Assembly (NCBI RefSeq): GCF_000943545.1
Contig: NZ_JTHP01000001.1
Coordinates: forward strand, 242,504 to 306,503
Direction: 5' to 3'
DNA from: Paenibacillus terrae
GTDB lineage: Bacteria > Bacillota > Bacilli > Paenibacillales > Paenibacillaceae
Length of the DNA: 64,000 bases
The notes beneath the pieces were generated by a model. The model was not told the origin of the DNA and did no database searches. It saw nothing but the letters and a program-made list of their open reading frames with translations. Of this stretch, positions 33,882-42,768 are shown one piece after another. A program made the translations under genes and the position numbers. The stretch's first letter is position 1; each line of letters opens with the position of its first letter.

Positions 33882-34060
33882 GGTGAAAAAAAGCTCCTCC
33901 TTGCCGGCCTCAGCGGACATATCTTATGGACACATCATAATGGATAGGGAGCTGTTGGTAAAATGATTGAAAATAAACGTTATCATCATTTAAAATGATA
34001 ATAAGTGACAAGGCACGTCAATTTTGATAGCCTTGTCCTTCACGATAAGGGGGAGCAGTA

Positions 34061-34918
34061 TTGGATCTGAACGACTTAAACATTTTCCAGACGGTGGCTG
34101 CTCATGGCAGTGTAAGCAAGGCGGCAGCCGAGCTTAGCTATGTCCAGTCCAATGTAACGGCCAGAATCAAGCTGCTGGAAAAGGAGCTGCAAACGCCTTT
34201 ATTTTATAGACATAAGCGGGGCATGATCCTCAACGCGGAGGGCAAGCGTCTGTTGCAATATACGAAAAGCATTTTGTCGCAATTCGAGGAAATGAAACAT
34301 GCGTTTCAGAGTACCTCAGCGCCTTCGGGGGTGCTGGAGATAGGAATCGTGGAGACGGTGATCGCTCTCCCGGCGATTTTACATGCTTACTATAGCAAGT
34401 ACCCGGATGTCGAGCTGTCCCTCAAGGCAGGGGTTACGGAGCACCTGGTACAGGAGGTTGCGGAGATGAGGCTCGATGGAGCCTTTGTGACCGGGCCGGT
34501 GAAGCATCCCCTCATTGAACAGTTGGATGTGTTTCAGGAAAAGCTGGTCCTTGTTTCCCAAGGAGATGACTTTTCCGTTGAGGATGTAACGACCCGTCCG
34601 CTCCTTTTATATAAAAAAGGCTGCGGCTACCGTGGGCGGCTGGAAACCTGGCTCAAGATGGAGGGGATTATCCCCAAGCAGATTATGGAATTTGGGACAT
34701 TCGAGACGATTATCGGCAGTGTGGCGGCTGGCATTGGAATGACGGTTTTTCCCGAATCCTCGATCAGCGGGCTGGCGGCCCAGGGTTTGGTGCATTGTCA
34801 TGCGATGCCTGAGCCGTACAACGAAGTGACAACGGTGTTTATCCGTCGTAAGGAAGCTTATGTGACCAGTACCTTGCAGTCTTTTATGGATGAAATTATC
34901 GCTCAGACAGGGGCATAG
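34061..34918 (+). CDS. LysR-family transcriptional regulator
   Basis: The 285-residue protein begins at TTG with a GGGGGAGC ribosome site. The N-terminal winged helix is LNIFQTVAAHGSVSKAAAELSYVQSNVTARIKLLEKELQTPLF. A two-lobe periplasmic-binding-like effector domain follows (about 88-285), with ETVIALPAILHAYYSKYPDVELSLKAGVTEHL. The gene is divergent from the EamA exporter, whose promoter region it shares. The effector is unknown and may be the exporter substrate. Confidence 0.9.
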   Translation: MDLNDLNIFQTVAAHGSVSKAAAELSYVQSNVTARIKLLEKELQTPLFYRHKRGMILNAEGKRLLQYTKSILSQFEEMKHAFQSTSAPSGVLEIGIVETVIALPAILHAYYSKYPDVELSLKAGVTEHLVQEVAEMRLDGAFVTGPVKHPLIEQLDVFQEKLVLVSQGDDFSVEDVTTRPLLLYKKGCGYRGRLETWLKMEGIIPKQIMEFGTFETIIGSVAAGIGMTVFPESSISGLAAQGLVHCHAMPEPYNEVTTVFIRRKEAYVTSTLQSFMDEIIAQTGA

Positions 34919-34987
34919 CATTATCGTTGGGGCTCGGGTACAATGAAAAAGATTTGATCTCATTTTTCTTCCTGAAGGAGGGCTACT

Positions 34988-35701
34988 ATGTTCACAATAT
35001 ATCCGGCTGCTTCCCGATTCAGCTTCGATAAGGGATGGCTGCGGGGCAGTCACAGCTTTTCATTCGCGGAATATCAGGATGAGAACAATACAGCGTTTGG
35101 CCCCATGCGTGTCTGTAATGACGACGTGATCGCACCGGGCCGGGGCTTTGGGGCGCACCCTCACAGTGATATGGAGATTGTCTCCATCGTGCTGTACGGC
35201 GAGCTGCGTCATGAGGACAACCGTGGGCATGTGGCGGTGACGAATTTTGGAGGTATCCAGCGAATGTCCGCGGGGCACGGGATCATCCATACGGAGCACA
35301 ACGCTTCGCAAACGGAGGATGTCAGTTTGCTGCAATTGTGGTTTAGCCCGCTTACGAGAGGACTGGAACCGTCGTATGAAGCTACTGCGTTCAACCCTGA
35401 GCGATTGTACGGTCAGCTTCTGCCTGTCGTTGCAGGGAAGCGTGTTCCGGGCACGGAGGGCGAAATAGCTGCGATCCATCAAGATTTGACGATTTATTTA
35501 AGCAAGCTTCAGACCGGAGAGCGTGTGGAATTCACACAGTCCGAGGGGCGACGCGTGTTCTTGTTTGTTATCGAAGGCTCACTGCGTGTGAACGGTGAAC
35601 ATATGCTAGACGTGCGCGATTCGGCCCGTATTGAGCAGGAGCCGAAGCTGTCGCTGGAGGCACAGGAGCCTGTCTTTTATATGCTGATTGATTTGCCCTA
35701 A
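34988..35701 (+). CDS. Pirin-family bicupin protein
   Basis: The 237-residue protein shows the pirin/YhhW-type pattern: RGSHSFSFAEYQDE, then GFGAHPHSDMEIVSIVLYGELRHED and RMSAGHGIIHTEHN. Together these supply the metal ligands (His-x-His and His-x-x-His/Glu). Some bacterial members show quercetin 2,3-dioxygenase activity, and the physiological substrate is generally unknown. It is likely cytoplasmic. A GAAGGAGGG ribosome site precedes the ATG. The small gene after it starts 16 bp downstream, so the two probably form an operon. Confidence 0.9.
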   Translation: MFTIYPAASRFSFDKGWLRGSHSFSFAEYQDENNTAFGPMRVCNDDVIAPGRGFGAHPHSDMEIVSIVLYGELRHEDNRGHVAVTNFGGIQRMSAGHGIIHTEHNASQTEDVSLLQLWFSPLTRGLEPSYEATAFNPERLYGQLLPVVAGKRVPGTEGEIAAIHQDLTIYLSKLQTGERVEFTQSEGRRVFLFVIEGSLRVNGEHMLDVRDSARIEQEPKLSLEAQEPVFYMLIDLP

Positions 35702-35716
35702 AAGGAGGTGCGCGCA

Positions 35717-36052
35717 ATGGCGCAGCAGGAAACATGGCTGATTAAGCATGCCGTCACGGGTCGCAGCTTTGCTGACAGCCGCAAGCAGATTTTGGTTTGC
35801 CGTTTGGAATCGGCAGACGGTGTGTTTCGCTTCACGCTTCAGGAGCTGCCGCGAGAGGCAGCGGAGGAGATTGTGCGTTATAGCGGGGAACTGAATGTAT
35901 TCCGTTTTGTAACGCCAGAGGACGGAGCCGTTGTGAAGCATTGGTATTACGTCACCCCGGAAAGCGTGAAATTTAATGATCAGACAGGGGAGCTTACGTT
36001 CGAAGCTGGTTCTGAGATTGAGTACCATCCTGACGAATATTGGGGAGATTAA
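35717..36052 (+). CDS. Hypothetical protein downstream of pirin
   Basis: The 111-residue soluble protein starts at an ATG with an AAAGGAGGT ribosome site, 16 bp after the pirin gene. I do not recognise the family. It alternates short strand-like stretches (QILVCRLES, VFRFTLQEL, NVFRFVTPED, HWYYVTPESVKF, GELTFEAG) and ends in an acidic YHPDEYWGD, which suggests a small all-beta fold. A terminator follows within 30 bp, so it is the last gene of the pirin operon. Confidence 0.75.
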   Translation: MAQQETWLIKHAVTGRSFADSRKQILVCRLESADGVFRFTLQELPREAAEEIVRYSGELNVFRFVTPEDGAVVKHWYYVTPESVKFNDQTGELTFEAGSEIEYHPDEYWGD

Positions 36053-36078
36053 TCACTATTTTATAATGATGTTTTCGG

Positions 36079-36107
36079 AGACTCTGCATGATTGCAGGGT
36101 CTTTTTG
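36079..36107 (+). terminator. Intrinsic terminator after the pirin operon
   Basis: AGACTCTGC pairs with GCAGGGTCT (one G-U pair), with loop ATGATT, and is followed by five T. Confidence 0.85.
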
Positions 36108-36137
36108 TCATCTATTCAACATGCTGAGACTGTTGGA

Positions 36138-36168
36138 TACATAATCCTACGCAGGCTGGTACATCCTA
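36138..36168 (+). promoter_or_regulatory. Possible sigma-G-like promoter of germination operon 2
   Basis: TACATA (36138-36143), an 18-bp spacer and CATCCTA (36162-36168) resemble the sigma-G pattern (TGAATA, CATACTA) with two mismatches in each box or fewer. It lies 46 bp before the first gene. It is weaker than the promoter of operon 1. Confidence 0.4.
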
Positions 36169-36213
36169 CATTTTATATTACCTATCCGGCTCATTTGTAA
36201 AGGGGGAATACCG

Positions 36214-37839
36214 ATGAAGAAAGGACGCTTTCCCAAGCTGCCGAGATTACCGTGGAGCCGGCGCACGATTCCGGCTGCAGATCGCAAGACACGAAATTAT
36301 GATGCTCTTAAAGGACTGCCTGAACCATCATGGTTGGAACAGCCGTTACGGAGCAGTCTGGAAGACAATTTGACTGCTTTGCGTGATATTTTCAAGGATT
36401 GCTCTGATTTCGTCTATCGAGAGCTGATGATTTCCCCTGAACGCAAAGGGATGTTGGCTTATATTGAAGGCACGGTGAAATCGGAGGATTTGCAGGATCA
36501 TATCCTGCGACCTTTCATCTTGGGCATGATGCTTAAGGACCCCGAGGTAAACGGAACATTAGATCCGCTGGATGAAACTCGGATTTCCATGTCCCAGACC
36601 AAAACGATGGATCAATGGAAAATGGTCTCGGCGGCGATACTGGACGGCAATGCCGCCTTGTTCGTAGACGGTAAGTCTCGTGCGTATATCTTCAGTGCTA
36701 AGGGAGGCGTTCGCCGTGGCGTGGAGGAGCCTCAGACCGAGGCGGTTATTCGTGGGCCGCGTGAAGGATTTACCGAGACCCTTCGTGTAAATACCGCTTT
36801 GCTGCGATTCAAGCTGAAGACCCCCAAGCTCAAGATGCACAGCATGACCATGGGAACAGAAACCCAAACAGGTGTTGTACTTACCTATATTGAGGGCATC
36901 ATAGATCCGAAGCTGGTGGAGGATGTAAAAAAAAGGCTTAGCGATATCGAAATAGATGGTGTGCTGGAGACAGGATACATTGAGGAACTGATTGAGGATC
37001 ACCCGTTTTCACCGTTTCCGGAAATGGAATACACGGAACGTCCGGATACGGTTACCGCGCAATTGCTGGAAGGACGTTTTGCCATTTTTGTGGACGGTAC
37101 GCCCTTTGCCCTGATTGGGCCAGTCACGATGTGGCAGATGATGCAAGCGAGCGAAGACTATTACGAGCGCTTTTTCATCAGTAATATGGTGCGCTGGATT
37201 CGGTTTCTTTTTCTCATATTAGCCCTCTTTTTGCCTGCATTATATGTAGCGGTCACGACCTATCATCATGATATGCTGCCGACGACGCTCATCCTGAGTA
37301 TTGCGGCGGCGCGTGAATCTATCCCTTTCCCCGCCTTGGTGGAAGCATTGATTATGGAGATTTCCTTTGAGGCGTTACGGGAAGCGGGGATTCGTCTCCC
37401 CAAAACGGTCGGCCAGGCTGTCAGTATCCTCGGTGCACTTGTTATCGGTCAAGCCTCTGTACAGGCGGGAATTGTGTCGGCACCGGTGGTTATTATCGTG
37501 TCGCTCACAGGCATTGCGTCGTTTACTATTCCGCGTTTTAACTTTGCTATTACGGTCCGCATGTTACGGTTCCCGATTATGCTGATGGCAGGTGTGTTCG
37601 GGCTGTTTGGAATCATTATCGCGACCACACTGCTCGCTACACATTTAACCAAGCTAACGTCGTTTGGTGTGCCTTACATGAGCGGGTATAGCCCATACAA
37701 TCACATGGACCAAAAGGATATCGTCGTTCGTGCGCCATGGTGGAAAATGACCAAACGTCCTTCCTGGATTGGAAAAGGTAACAACAAACGAGCGAAGGGA
37801 AACATGAATGGATCGCCCACAACCGAGGAGGGATGGTAA
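36214..37839 (+). CDS. Spore germination receptor A subunit (GerA family), operon 2
   Basis: This 541-residue paralogue of the protein at 21973 has the same arrangement. The soluble part has DCSDFVYRELMIS, GNAALFVDGKSRAYI, EEPQTEAVIRGPREGFTETLRVNTALLRFKLKTPKLK and TERPDTVTAQLLEGRFAIFVDG. The membrane part begins near residue 330 with conserved LIMEISFEALREAGIRLPKTVGQAVSILGALVIGQASVQAGIVS. The basic N terminus (KKGRFPKLPRLPWSRR) is longer than in paralogue 1. The ATG has an AAAGGGGGA site. The stop overlaps the next start (TAATG). Confidence 0.93.
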   Translation: MKKGRFPKLPRLPWSRRTIPAADRKTRNYDALKGLPEPSWLEQPLRSSLEDNLTALRDIFKDCSDFVYRELMISPERKGMLAYIEGTVKSEDLQDHILRPFILGMMLKDPEVNGTLDPLDETRISMSQTKTMDQWKMVSAAILDGNAALFVDGKSRAYIFSAKGGVRRGVEEPQTEAVIRGPREGFTETLRVNTALLRFKLKTPKLKMHSMTMGTETQTGVVLTYIEGIIDPKLVEDVKKRLSDIEIDGVLETGYIEELIEDHPFSPFPEMEYTERPDTVTAQLLEGRFAIFVDGTPFALIGPVTMWQMMQASEDYYERFFISNMVRWIRFLFLILALFLPALYVAVTTYHHDMLPTTLILSIAAARESIPFPALVEALIMEISFEALREAGIRLPKTVGQAVSILGALVIGQASVQAGIVSAPVVIIVSLTGIASFTIPRFNFAITVRMLRFPIMLMAGVFGLFGIIIATTLLATHLTKLTSFGVPYMSGYSPYNHMDQKDIVVRAPWWKMTKRPSWIGKGNNKRAKGNMNGSPTTEEGW

Positions 37840-39062
37840 TGAAGAAGCCCAAAGAGTCTGATGCAGGGAAAGTACGTAAAGCGGCTGTGCTCAGCTGTTT
37901 GCTGCTTTGTTCTGTTCTTTTGGGTGGATGCTGGGATCGCCGTGAAGTGAACGATGTAGCCTTTGTAATGGGGACCGGGTTGGATAAGGAAGGGGATCAA
38001 TACCGTGTAACGATGCAAATTGCTCTTCCCGGACAACTCGGATCTTCGGGAAGCACAGGAGGCGGTGGAGGTACTAGGGGAACGAAATCCTATTATCTGG
38101 AGTCCAAGATAGGTCCAAGCTTCCGGGGAGCAAGCACTGAGGAACAGCGAGGGGTTTCACGAACGCTGAATTATTCCCATCGGCGGGTGCTATTATTCGG
38201 CGAGGCACTGGCACGTGAGGGGATCAGCAAAATGATGGATGTACTGGCGCGTATTCCGCAGAACCGTCTGTCTTCGCTGGTCGTCATCACGAAGGGCTCG
38301 GCGCTGGAAGTGCTTCAGGCGGATGCCCCGATTGAGCAATATCCAGCAGAGATGGTGCGTGAGCTTAATTACTCATATATGAAAAAACCTCGCTCCATTA
38401 AATTGCTGATGAATTCAATCCTGATGGATGGTATTGACCCGGTTGTGCCAGTGATGTCTCTCGTAAAAAATGGTCCCGCCAACATAAAGGACAAGAAGAC
38501 GAATATTCAGGTGGATGGGCTGGCTGTATTTCGCAAAGACAGGGTAACGGGGATTATAGATAACCATCTAAGCCGGTTTCTGCTATTGGGTATGGAGCAG
38601 GCTAAGGATACGGAGATATTCATCCCCCCTCCTAAAGGTGCTGGTTATATATCCGTTCATCTCATCGAAAATAACGTCCATATCAAGCCTCATATTCAGG
38701 GGGATGATATTCGAATGACCATTCGTCTGAACTGCAACGGGAATGTAAGAGAGGATGAGACCACTTTCGATATATCCAATGAGGAAAATTTGAAGTGGCT
38801 GGAGCAGCAGGTTGCCGAAGAGATCAAGAAAGAGCTGGGTGAGGCTGTCCGGGTTATTCAGCAAAAATATCATTCAGACATACTTGGCTTTGGCCGGGCT
38901 ATCATTATGAGTCGTCCAGATGAATGGAAACGGATTAAACCTCGATGGGAGCAATTGTATCCCAAGGTGGAGGTCACCATAAATCCGATCGTGCATATTG
39001 AGAATATCGGTGCGGTCACCAAACCATTCGGGATCAAAAAGGAGGACATCCAAAATGAATAA
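37839..39062 (+). CDS. Spore germination receptor C subunit, lipoprotein, operon 2
   Basis: The 407-residue GerC lipoprotein has a signal peptide ending LLGGC, then WDRREVNDVAFVMGTGLD. A glycine-rich loop (SSGSTGGGGGTRG, about residues 68-80) is unusual compared with operon 1. The C-terminal hallmark IQQKYHSDILGFGRAIIMSRPDEWKRIKPRWEQLYP is present. The start is ATG 37839, overlapping the A-gene stop by one base behind GAGGAGGGATGG. The gene overlaps the small downstream gene by 8 bp. Confidence 0.92.
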   Translation: MKKPKESDAGKVRKAAVLSCLLLCSVLLGGCWDRREVNDVAFVMGTGLDKEGDQYRVTMQIALPGQLGSSGSTGGGGGTRGTKSYYLESKIGPSFRGASTEEQRGVSRTLNYSHRRVLLFGEALAREGISKMMDVLARIPQNRLSSLVVITKGSALEVLQADAPIEQYPAEMVRELNYSYMKKPRSIKLLMNSILMDGIDPVVPVMSLVKNGPANIKDKKTNIQVDGLAVFRKDRVTGIIDNHLSRFLLLGMEQAKDTEIFIPPPKGAGYISVHLIENNVHIKPHIQGDDIRMTIRLNCNGNVREDETTFDISNEENLKWLEQQVAEEIKKELGEAVRVIQQKYHSDILGFGRAIIMSRPDEWKRIKPRWEQLYPKVEVTINPIVHIENIGAVTKPFGIKKEDIQNE

Positions 39063-39279
39063 AGTATTTTTGTTGCCTTTGGTGCTGGCTACGCTGTTCA
39101 TGTATCTGATTGACCGCAAAAGTCTGAAATCTGCACCTGCAGTCAATCGCTGGGTCTCACGTGTATTGTATGTCATTAGCATTGGTATCTGGATCTACGG
39201 AACCTCGACAAAGAGTTCCGTATATGTGGCCACATGGCTAAGCCGTTTCATTGACATGTGGATCCCTCCTGTGTTGTAA
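39055..39279 (+). CDS. Small two-helix membrane protein within germination operon 2
   Basis: This 74-residue protein has two hydrophobic segments (residues 3-18, VFLLPLVLATLFMYLI, and about 35-50, VLYVISIGIWIYG). It starts at an ATG behind AAGGAGGACA and overlaps the end of the C gene by 8 bp, so it is a real, coupled operon member. I do not recognise a named family. Small D-type subunits with two membrane helices are known in many ger operons and modulate receptor function; this protein fits that description by size, topology and position. Confidence 0.75.
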   Translation: MNKVFLLPLVLATLFMYLIDRKSLKSAPAVNRWVSRVLYVISIGIWIYGTSTKSSVYVATWLSRFIDMWIPPVL

Positions 39280-39319
39280 AGAGAGCAAGATGCCTGTAGG
39301 GAAAAAGGAGGTCTCCTGT

Positions 39320-40492
39320 ATGAAACAGTTCACAACCAGACAAATCGTGCTGCTTGGTATGTTGATGGAGGTCAGTATTACCATTGTGCATGCTCCGACG
39401 CAGGCAGCAGATTACGCGCATCAGCATGCCTATTGGACCTGTGCGATTGCTGCCATCGTAATATGCTTGCCGATCTGGGCGATGTTGAAGCTTAAGCGGC
39501 GTTTTCCGGATCAGGATCTGCTACAGGCCATAGTCAGTTCTCACCCCGTGCTAGGGCGTATGCTACTTGTGGTTTATATTGTTTTATTTCTGATCATTTT
39601 TGCACGAGATATGAGAATTATTACCGATCTGGTGGGAATTGTACTTTTGCCGCTGACTCCGATTGTTGTCATATCCCTTATTATGCTGCTGACGTTAGTG
39701 TTTATGGCTAAGGGCGGTATAAGCACGATTGTGAATATGGCGGAGATTTTTGTACCGTTGTCGGTTCTGACGATGCTGACGATGCCGCTTGTTTTCGGGC
39801 GTAATATGGATTTTTCGGCACTGAGACCGATTTTGCACCCGGATGTAAATGGAGTTATCAAAGGTAGCTGGCGTATGCTCGGATATATGGCAGATATTAT
39901 GCTGCTGCCTTTTGTGATTTCGGGAAAAAGCTATGGTCCCCGGAGCGCGTGGCTAGGACATTTGACCGGAACCGCTTTTCTGATCATCATGGTTCTGCTG
40001 GAGGAGCTGGTTATTGGAGTTCCTATCTTGTCGCGGCTGTTTTATCCATCGTATGAACTGGCGCGTCAATTGCAGTTAACCGACTTTCTGGATCGGTTCG
40101 ACTTGTTTGTGGCTGCACTGACTGTACCAACCCTGCTTACAAAGATTGGTGTTGATCTGTACGTTACCAGTTTTGCGGTAAAGCGCATGTTTGCCCATAC
40201 ACGGGGGAGTCTGATGGTTTGGCCCGTAGGCTTGTTGGGTTATGTCTGTTCCTTTATGCTGTTTTCTAATATCGTCCAAATTTATGATTTTAGCCGGGAG
40301 TGGACGATGGTGATGATCATTTTCTTTGTCTTCATGCCTTTTGTGCTATGGCTGCTGCTCCGACCCAAGCCTGAAGAATATAACGAATATCATAAGCCAT
40401 CTGGAGAGAAGCAGGATAGTACGAGTCAGCAGGATAGCACAAGCCAGCAAGAAAGCCAGCAGGCAAGCAGAACAGAACAAGCTAACTTATAA
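39320..40492 (+). CDS. Spore germination receptor B subunit, permease-like, operon 2
   Basis: The 390-residue GerAB-family protein has about ten hydrophobic helices. The start ATG has an excellent AAAAAGGAGG site; earlier in-frame ATG codons do not. Family motifs include QIVLLGMLMEVSITIVHAPTQ, AYWTCAIAAIVICLP and FLDRFDLFVAALTVPTLLTKIGVDLY. The cytoplasmic C-terminal tail is rich in Gln and Ser, with a direct repeat of QDSTSQ (twice, then QESQ), which is unusual in the family and is encoded by a short DNA repeat near 40411-40455. It is the last gene of operon 2, and no clear terminator follows. Confidence 0.92.
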   Translation: MKQFTTRQIVLLGMLMEVSITIVHAPTQAADYAHQHAYWTCAIAAIVICLPIWAMLKLKRRFPDQDLLQAIVSSHPVLGRMLLVVYIVLFLIIFARDMRIITDLVGIVLLPLTPIVVISLIMLLTLVFMAKGGISTIVNMAEIFVPLSVLTMLTMPLVFGRNMDFSALRPILHPDVNGVIKGSWRMLGYMADIMLLPFVISGKSYGPRSAWLGHLTGTAFLIIMVLLEELVIGVPILSRLFYPSYELARQLQLTDFLDRFDLFVAALTVPTLLTKIGVDLYVTSFAVKRMFAHTRGSLMVWPVGLLGYVCSFMLFSNIVQIYDFSREWTMVMIIFFVFMPFVLWLLLRPKPEEYNEYHKPSGEKQDSTSQQDSTSQQESQQASRTEQANL

Positions 40493-40599
40493 GTTTACTG
40501 TATTCATAGGAAAAAGAATTCTTATTTGTCTTTCAGCCCTCTAATTGTATACTTGGTAGAAAGGATTATGACTTCGATTTCTACAAGGGAGGGAACAGG

Positions 40600-41445
40600 A
40601 TGGCACAACGCATGGCAGGCAAGAGAGTTGCCCTTGCCGGTCCCCGTAAAGCAGACGAAATGGCATTGCTGGTTGCAAAAATGGGAGGCGAGCCAGTGCA
40701 GCGTCCGGCCCAGGGCACGGTTTTTCTGGATGATATTGAGCTGCGCAATGCGGTTGTATCGTGGGTGAAGCGGCCGCCGGACTGGAACATTTTTACGACA
40801 GGCATGGGGCTGGATGCGCTGTTCGATATGGCGGAGGATATGGGCGTGGCGGAGCAGATTATGGAGCTGCTGCAATCCTCGAACATTGCGGCGCGCGGCT
40901 ACAAGACGGTCAATGGACTCAAAAAGCGCGGCTTCACGCCCGCTGTACGGGACGAGGATGGAAGCTTGACCGGGTTGATGCAGGCCTTTGCTCCGTACGA
41001 TCTGAAGGGGAAGGAAGTGCTGTTGCAGTTGCATGGTGATCCGACCCCACGGCTGGTGAAATGGCTGGACGAGCAGGGGGCAGTTACCCGGCAGGTGCTC
41101 CCTTATAAGCATATTCCACCCGAGGAAGCGAATTTGCAAGCACTGCTAGCGGATATCGTAAATCGTAATGTTGATGCAGTTACGTTCACCAGTGGTCCGC
41201 AAATCCGCTTTTTGTGCCAATATGCGAGGGAACAGAAGCAGATGGAAGACGTGCTGGAAGCTTTTCGCCATGATGTGATCGCTGTGTCGGTAGGCAAGGT
41301 GACGGCGCAGTCCATTTTGGAGGAAGGTATTGAACGGATCGTGTTTCCAGTGGAGGAACGAATGGGCGCGATGATGGTGGAGCTGGGAAGATATTTTGAG
41401 CATAGCGCCTCGGTGCACGGCTACGGTCTTGAAGTTGTGAACTGA
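40600..41445 (+). CDS. hemD: Uroporphyrinogen-III synthase family protein
   Basis: The 281-residue protein is similar in layout to HemD, with two alternating alpha/beta lobes. The first begins AGKRVALAGPRKADEMALLVAKMGGEPVQRP and the second contains GKEVLLQLHGDPTPRLVKWLDEQGAVTRQVLPYKHIPP, with VDAVTFTSGPQIRFL and VSVGKVTAQSILEEGI near the end. HemD closes hydroxymethylbilane to uroporphyrinogen III, the tetrapyrrole precursor of haem, sirohaem and cobalamin. It sits before, but outside, the riboswitch-controlled cbi operon and has its own terminator. It may be a second HemD apart from the one in the hem operon. The ribosome site is AAGGGAGGG. Confidence 0.85.
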   Translation: MAQRMAGKRVALAGPRKADEMALLVAKMGGEPVQRPAQGTVFLDDIELRNAVVSWVKRPPDWNIFTTGMGLDALFDMAEDMGVAEQIMELLQSSNIAARGYKTVNGLKKRGFTPAVRDEDGSLTGLMQAFAPYDLKGKEVLLQLHGDPTPRLVKWLDEQGAVTRQVLPYKHIPPEEANLQALLADIVNRNVDAVTFTSGPQIRFLCQYAREQKQMEDVLEAFRHDVIAVSVGKVTAQSILEEGIERIVFPVEERMGAMMVELGRYFEHSASVHGYGLEVVN

Positions 41446-41480
41446 AAACTAACCTATATCCTTGCGATAAAGGGTAAAAT

Positions 41481-41515
41481 AAAGATAAGGGCCTACAGGG
41501 TCTTTATCTTTTTTT
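41481..41515 (+). terminator. Intrinsic terminator of the HemD-like gene
   Basis: AAAGATAAGGGCC pairs with GGTCTTTATCTTT (two G-U pairs), with loop TACAG, to give a 13-bp stem. Further T follow directly. Confidence 0.88.
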
Positions 41516-41565
41516 GTTGGAAATGCATCGACAGAAGTTTTTGTTATAACGAAAATATTTATTTC

Positions 41566-41681
41566 AGGATTTTGCAAAATTCGATTCCGGTCGCTCCCTA
41601 GTGCAATATATAGACGAACTGGACCATTTCGATCTATATATTGTTCATTGAAAGTCGCTAGTTGGATTTTTGCAAAATCCT
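41566..41681. repeat. Palindromic dispersed repeat, copy 2
   Basis: An imperfect palindrome of 116 bp has outer arms AGGATTTTGCAAAA and TTTTTGCAAAATCCT. Its inner arms are CAATATATAGA and TCTATATATTG around the core that is shared with copy 1 at 9784-9901 in the same orientation. It lies between a terminator and the LOG-family gene and has no coding capacity. Confidence 0.7.
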
Positions 41682-41737
41682 CATTTAATATAATGAAAAA
41701 GCCTCGATGCGGATACCAGAACAGGAGCTGAGACGTT

Positions 41738-42292
41738 ATGAATTCCATTTGTGTATTTGCCGGGTCCAGACCCGGACATTCATCTGTATATCTTCAGGAG
41801 GCAGGCAAGCTTGGAGAGGCTATGGCCCGACATCATGTTCGTCTGATCTATGGAGGCTCCAGCAAGGGGCTGATGGGCGAGGTCGCGGATGCGATGCTGG
41901 CAGGGGGCGGTCAGGTCACCGGGATTATGCCGACCCTGTTATTCGATGCAGAGATTATTCACCGGGGAGTCACCGAATTTATTGAGGTGACAAGCATGCA
42001 TGAACGCAAAGCGGTCATGAGCGAAAAGGCTGACGCATTCATTGCCCTTCCGGGCGGATTGGGAACATTTGAGGAGCTATTCGAGGTACTGTGCTGGGCG
42101 CAAATCGGCATTCATCGCAAGCCTATCGGGCTGCTGAATGTGAACGGATATTTTGACCCGTTGGCGGAAATGGTGCGTCATAGTGTGCAGGAGGGCTTTA
42201 CCGGAGTTGACCATCCAACGCTGCTGAGTATCTCTGCGGACCCGGACGAATTGTTGCATATGCTAAAAAATAAGGCAGAGAACTTGAAATAA
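41738..42292 (+). CDS. LOG-family (TIGR00730) nucleotide phosphoribohydrolase-like protein
   Basis: The 184-residue Rossmann-fold protein has the family motifs CVFAGSRPG, YGGSSKGLMGEVADA, MHERKAVMSEKADAFIALPGGLGTFEELFEV and WAQIGIHRKPIGLLN. PGGxGTxxE is the signature of LOG proteins, which remove the ribose-5-phosphate from cytokinin-type N6-modified AMP or cleave other nucleoside monophosphates. In bacteria they are often generic nucleotide hydrolases. The ATG lies behind GGAGCTGAG. It is a single gene before the cobalamin riboswitch. Confidence 0.92.
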   Translation: MNSICVFAGSRPGHSSVYLQEAGKLGEAMARHHVRLIYGGSSKGLMGEVADAMLAGGGQVTGIMPTLLFDAEIIHRGVTEFIEVTSMHERKAVMSEKADAFIALPGGLGTFEELFEVLCWAQIGIHRKPIGLLNVNGYFDPLAEMVRHSVQEGFTGVDHPTLLSISADPDELLHMLKNKAENLK

Positions 42293-42360
42293 AACGTTTT
42301 TCATGCTTGCACAACTGATTGAGCCAAGGTTATGATAAGACCCATAATCAAATAGCGGAC

Positions 42361-42520
42361 AGACAAGGTGCCTTTGTGATAGCGAAGGGTAACAGGGAAT
42401 CGGGTGCAAGTCCCGAGCGGTCCCGCCACTGTAAGGAAGAGGATTTTTTCAGACGTCACTCGTGAGAAAACGGGGAAGACGAAAAAATCTGTTGATGCCG
42501 AGCCAGGAGACCTACCTTGA
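42361..42520 (+). ncRNA. Cobalamin riboswitch of the cbi operon
   Basis: The conserved B12 aptamer blocks occur in order: CAAGGT arm, GGGTGCAAGTCCCGAGCGGTCC, CCGCCACTGTAA, then GAGCCAGGAGACCTACCTTG (the B12 box with the closing arm). It controls the cobalamin operon from 42848, with a terminator at 42741. Confidence 0.96.
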
Positions 42521-42549
42521 TCTGTATGCACCGTTAACCTTCGCGGAGA

Positions 42550-42557
42550 GGATGGGT
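42550..42557 (+). promoter_or_regulatory. Candidate anti-terminator strand in the cbi leader
   Basis: GGATGGGT is an exact complement of ACCCATCC (42742-42749), the 5' half of the downstream terminator. It could pair with it and prevent termination. The 185-nt distance is long. No other gene is seen between 42521 and 42740. Confidence 0.4.
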
Positions 42558-42740
42558 GTACGAAATCAGGAAATCAGGCGCACGCTGCTTTTTCCATGTT
42601 GCTTACAGGTTTGCGTGGATCTGAACGTGCAGAAGCGTTTCAAGCGTGAACAGGCAGATGGAAAGCAACGGCACGATGGCGGAAGACAAGAAGTGTCTTC
42701 TTATGCTGTGTCCGTCTGATGATACGATGCGTACATAGGA

Positions 42741-42768
42741 AACCCATCCGGGCAGGATGGGTTTTTTT
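42741..42768 (+). terminator. Leader terminator of the cbi operon
   Basis: AACCCATCC and GGATGGGTT form a perfect 9-bp stem with loop GGGCA and run into T residues. It lies 80 bp before the first cbi gene, as expected for a terminating riboswitch platform. Confidence 0.93.

Noticed and set aside
40395..40460. Repeated AGCAGGATAGCAC-like units at the end of the second gerB gene as a non-coding repeat.
   Set aside because: They are in frame and encode the Gln/Ser repeat in the GerB tail.
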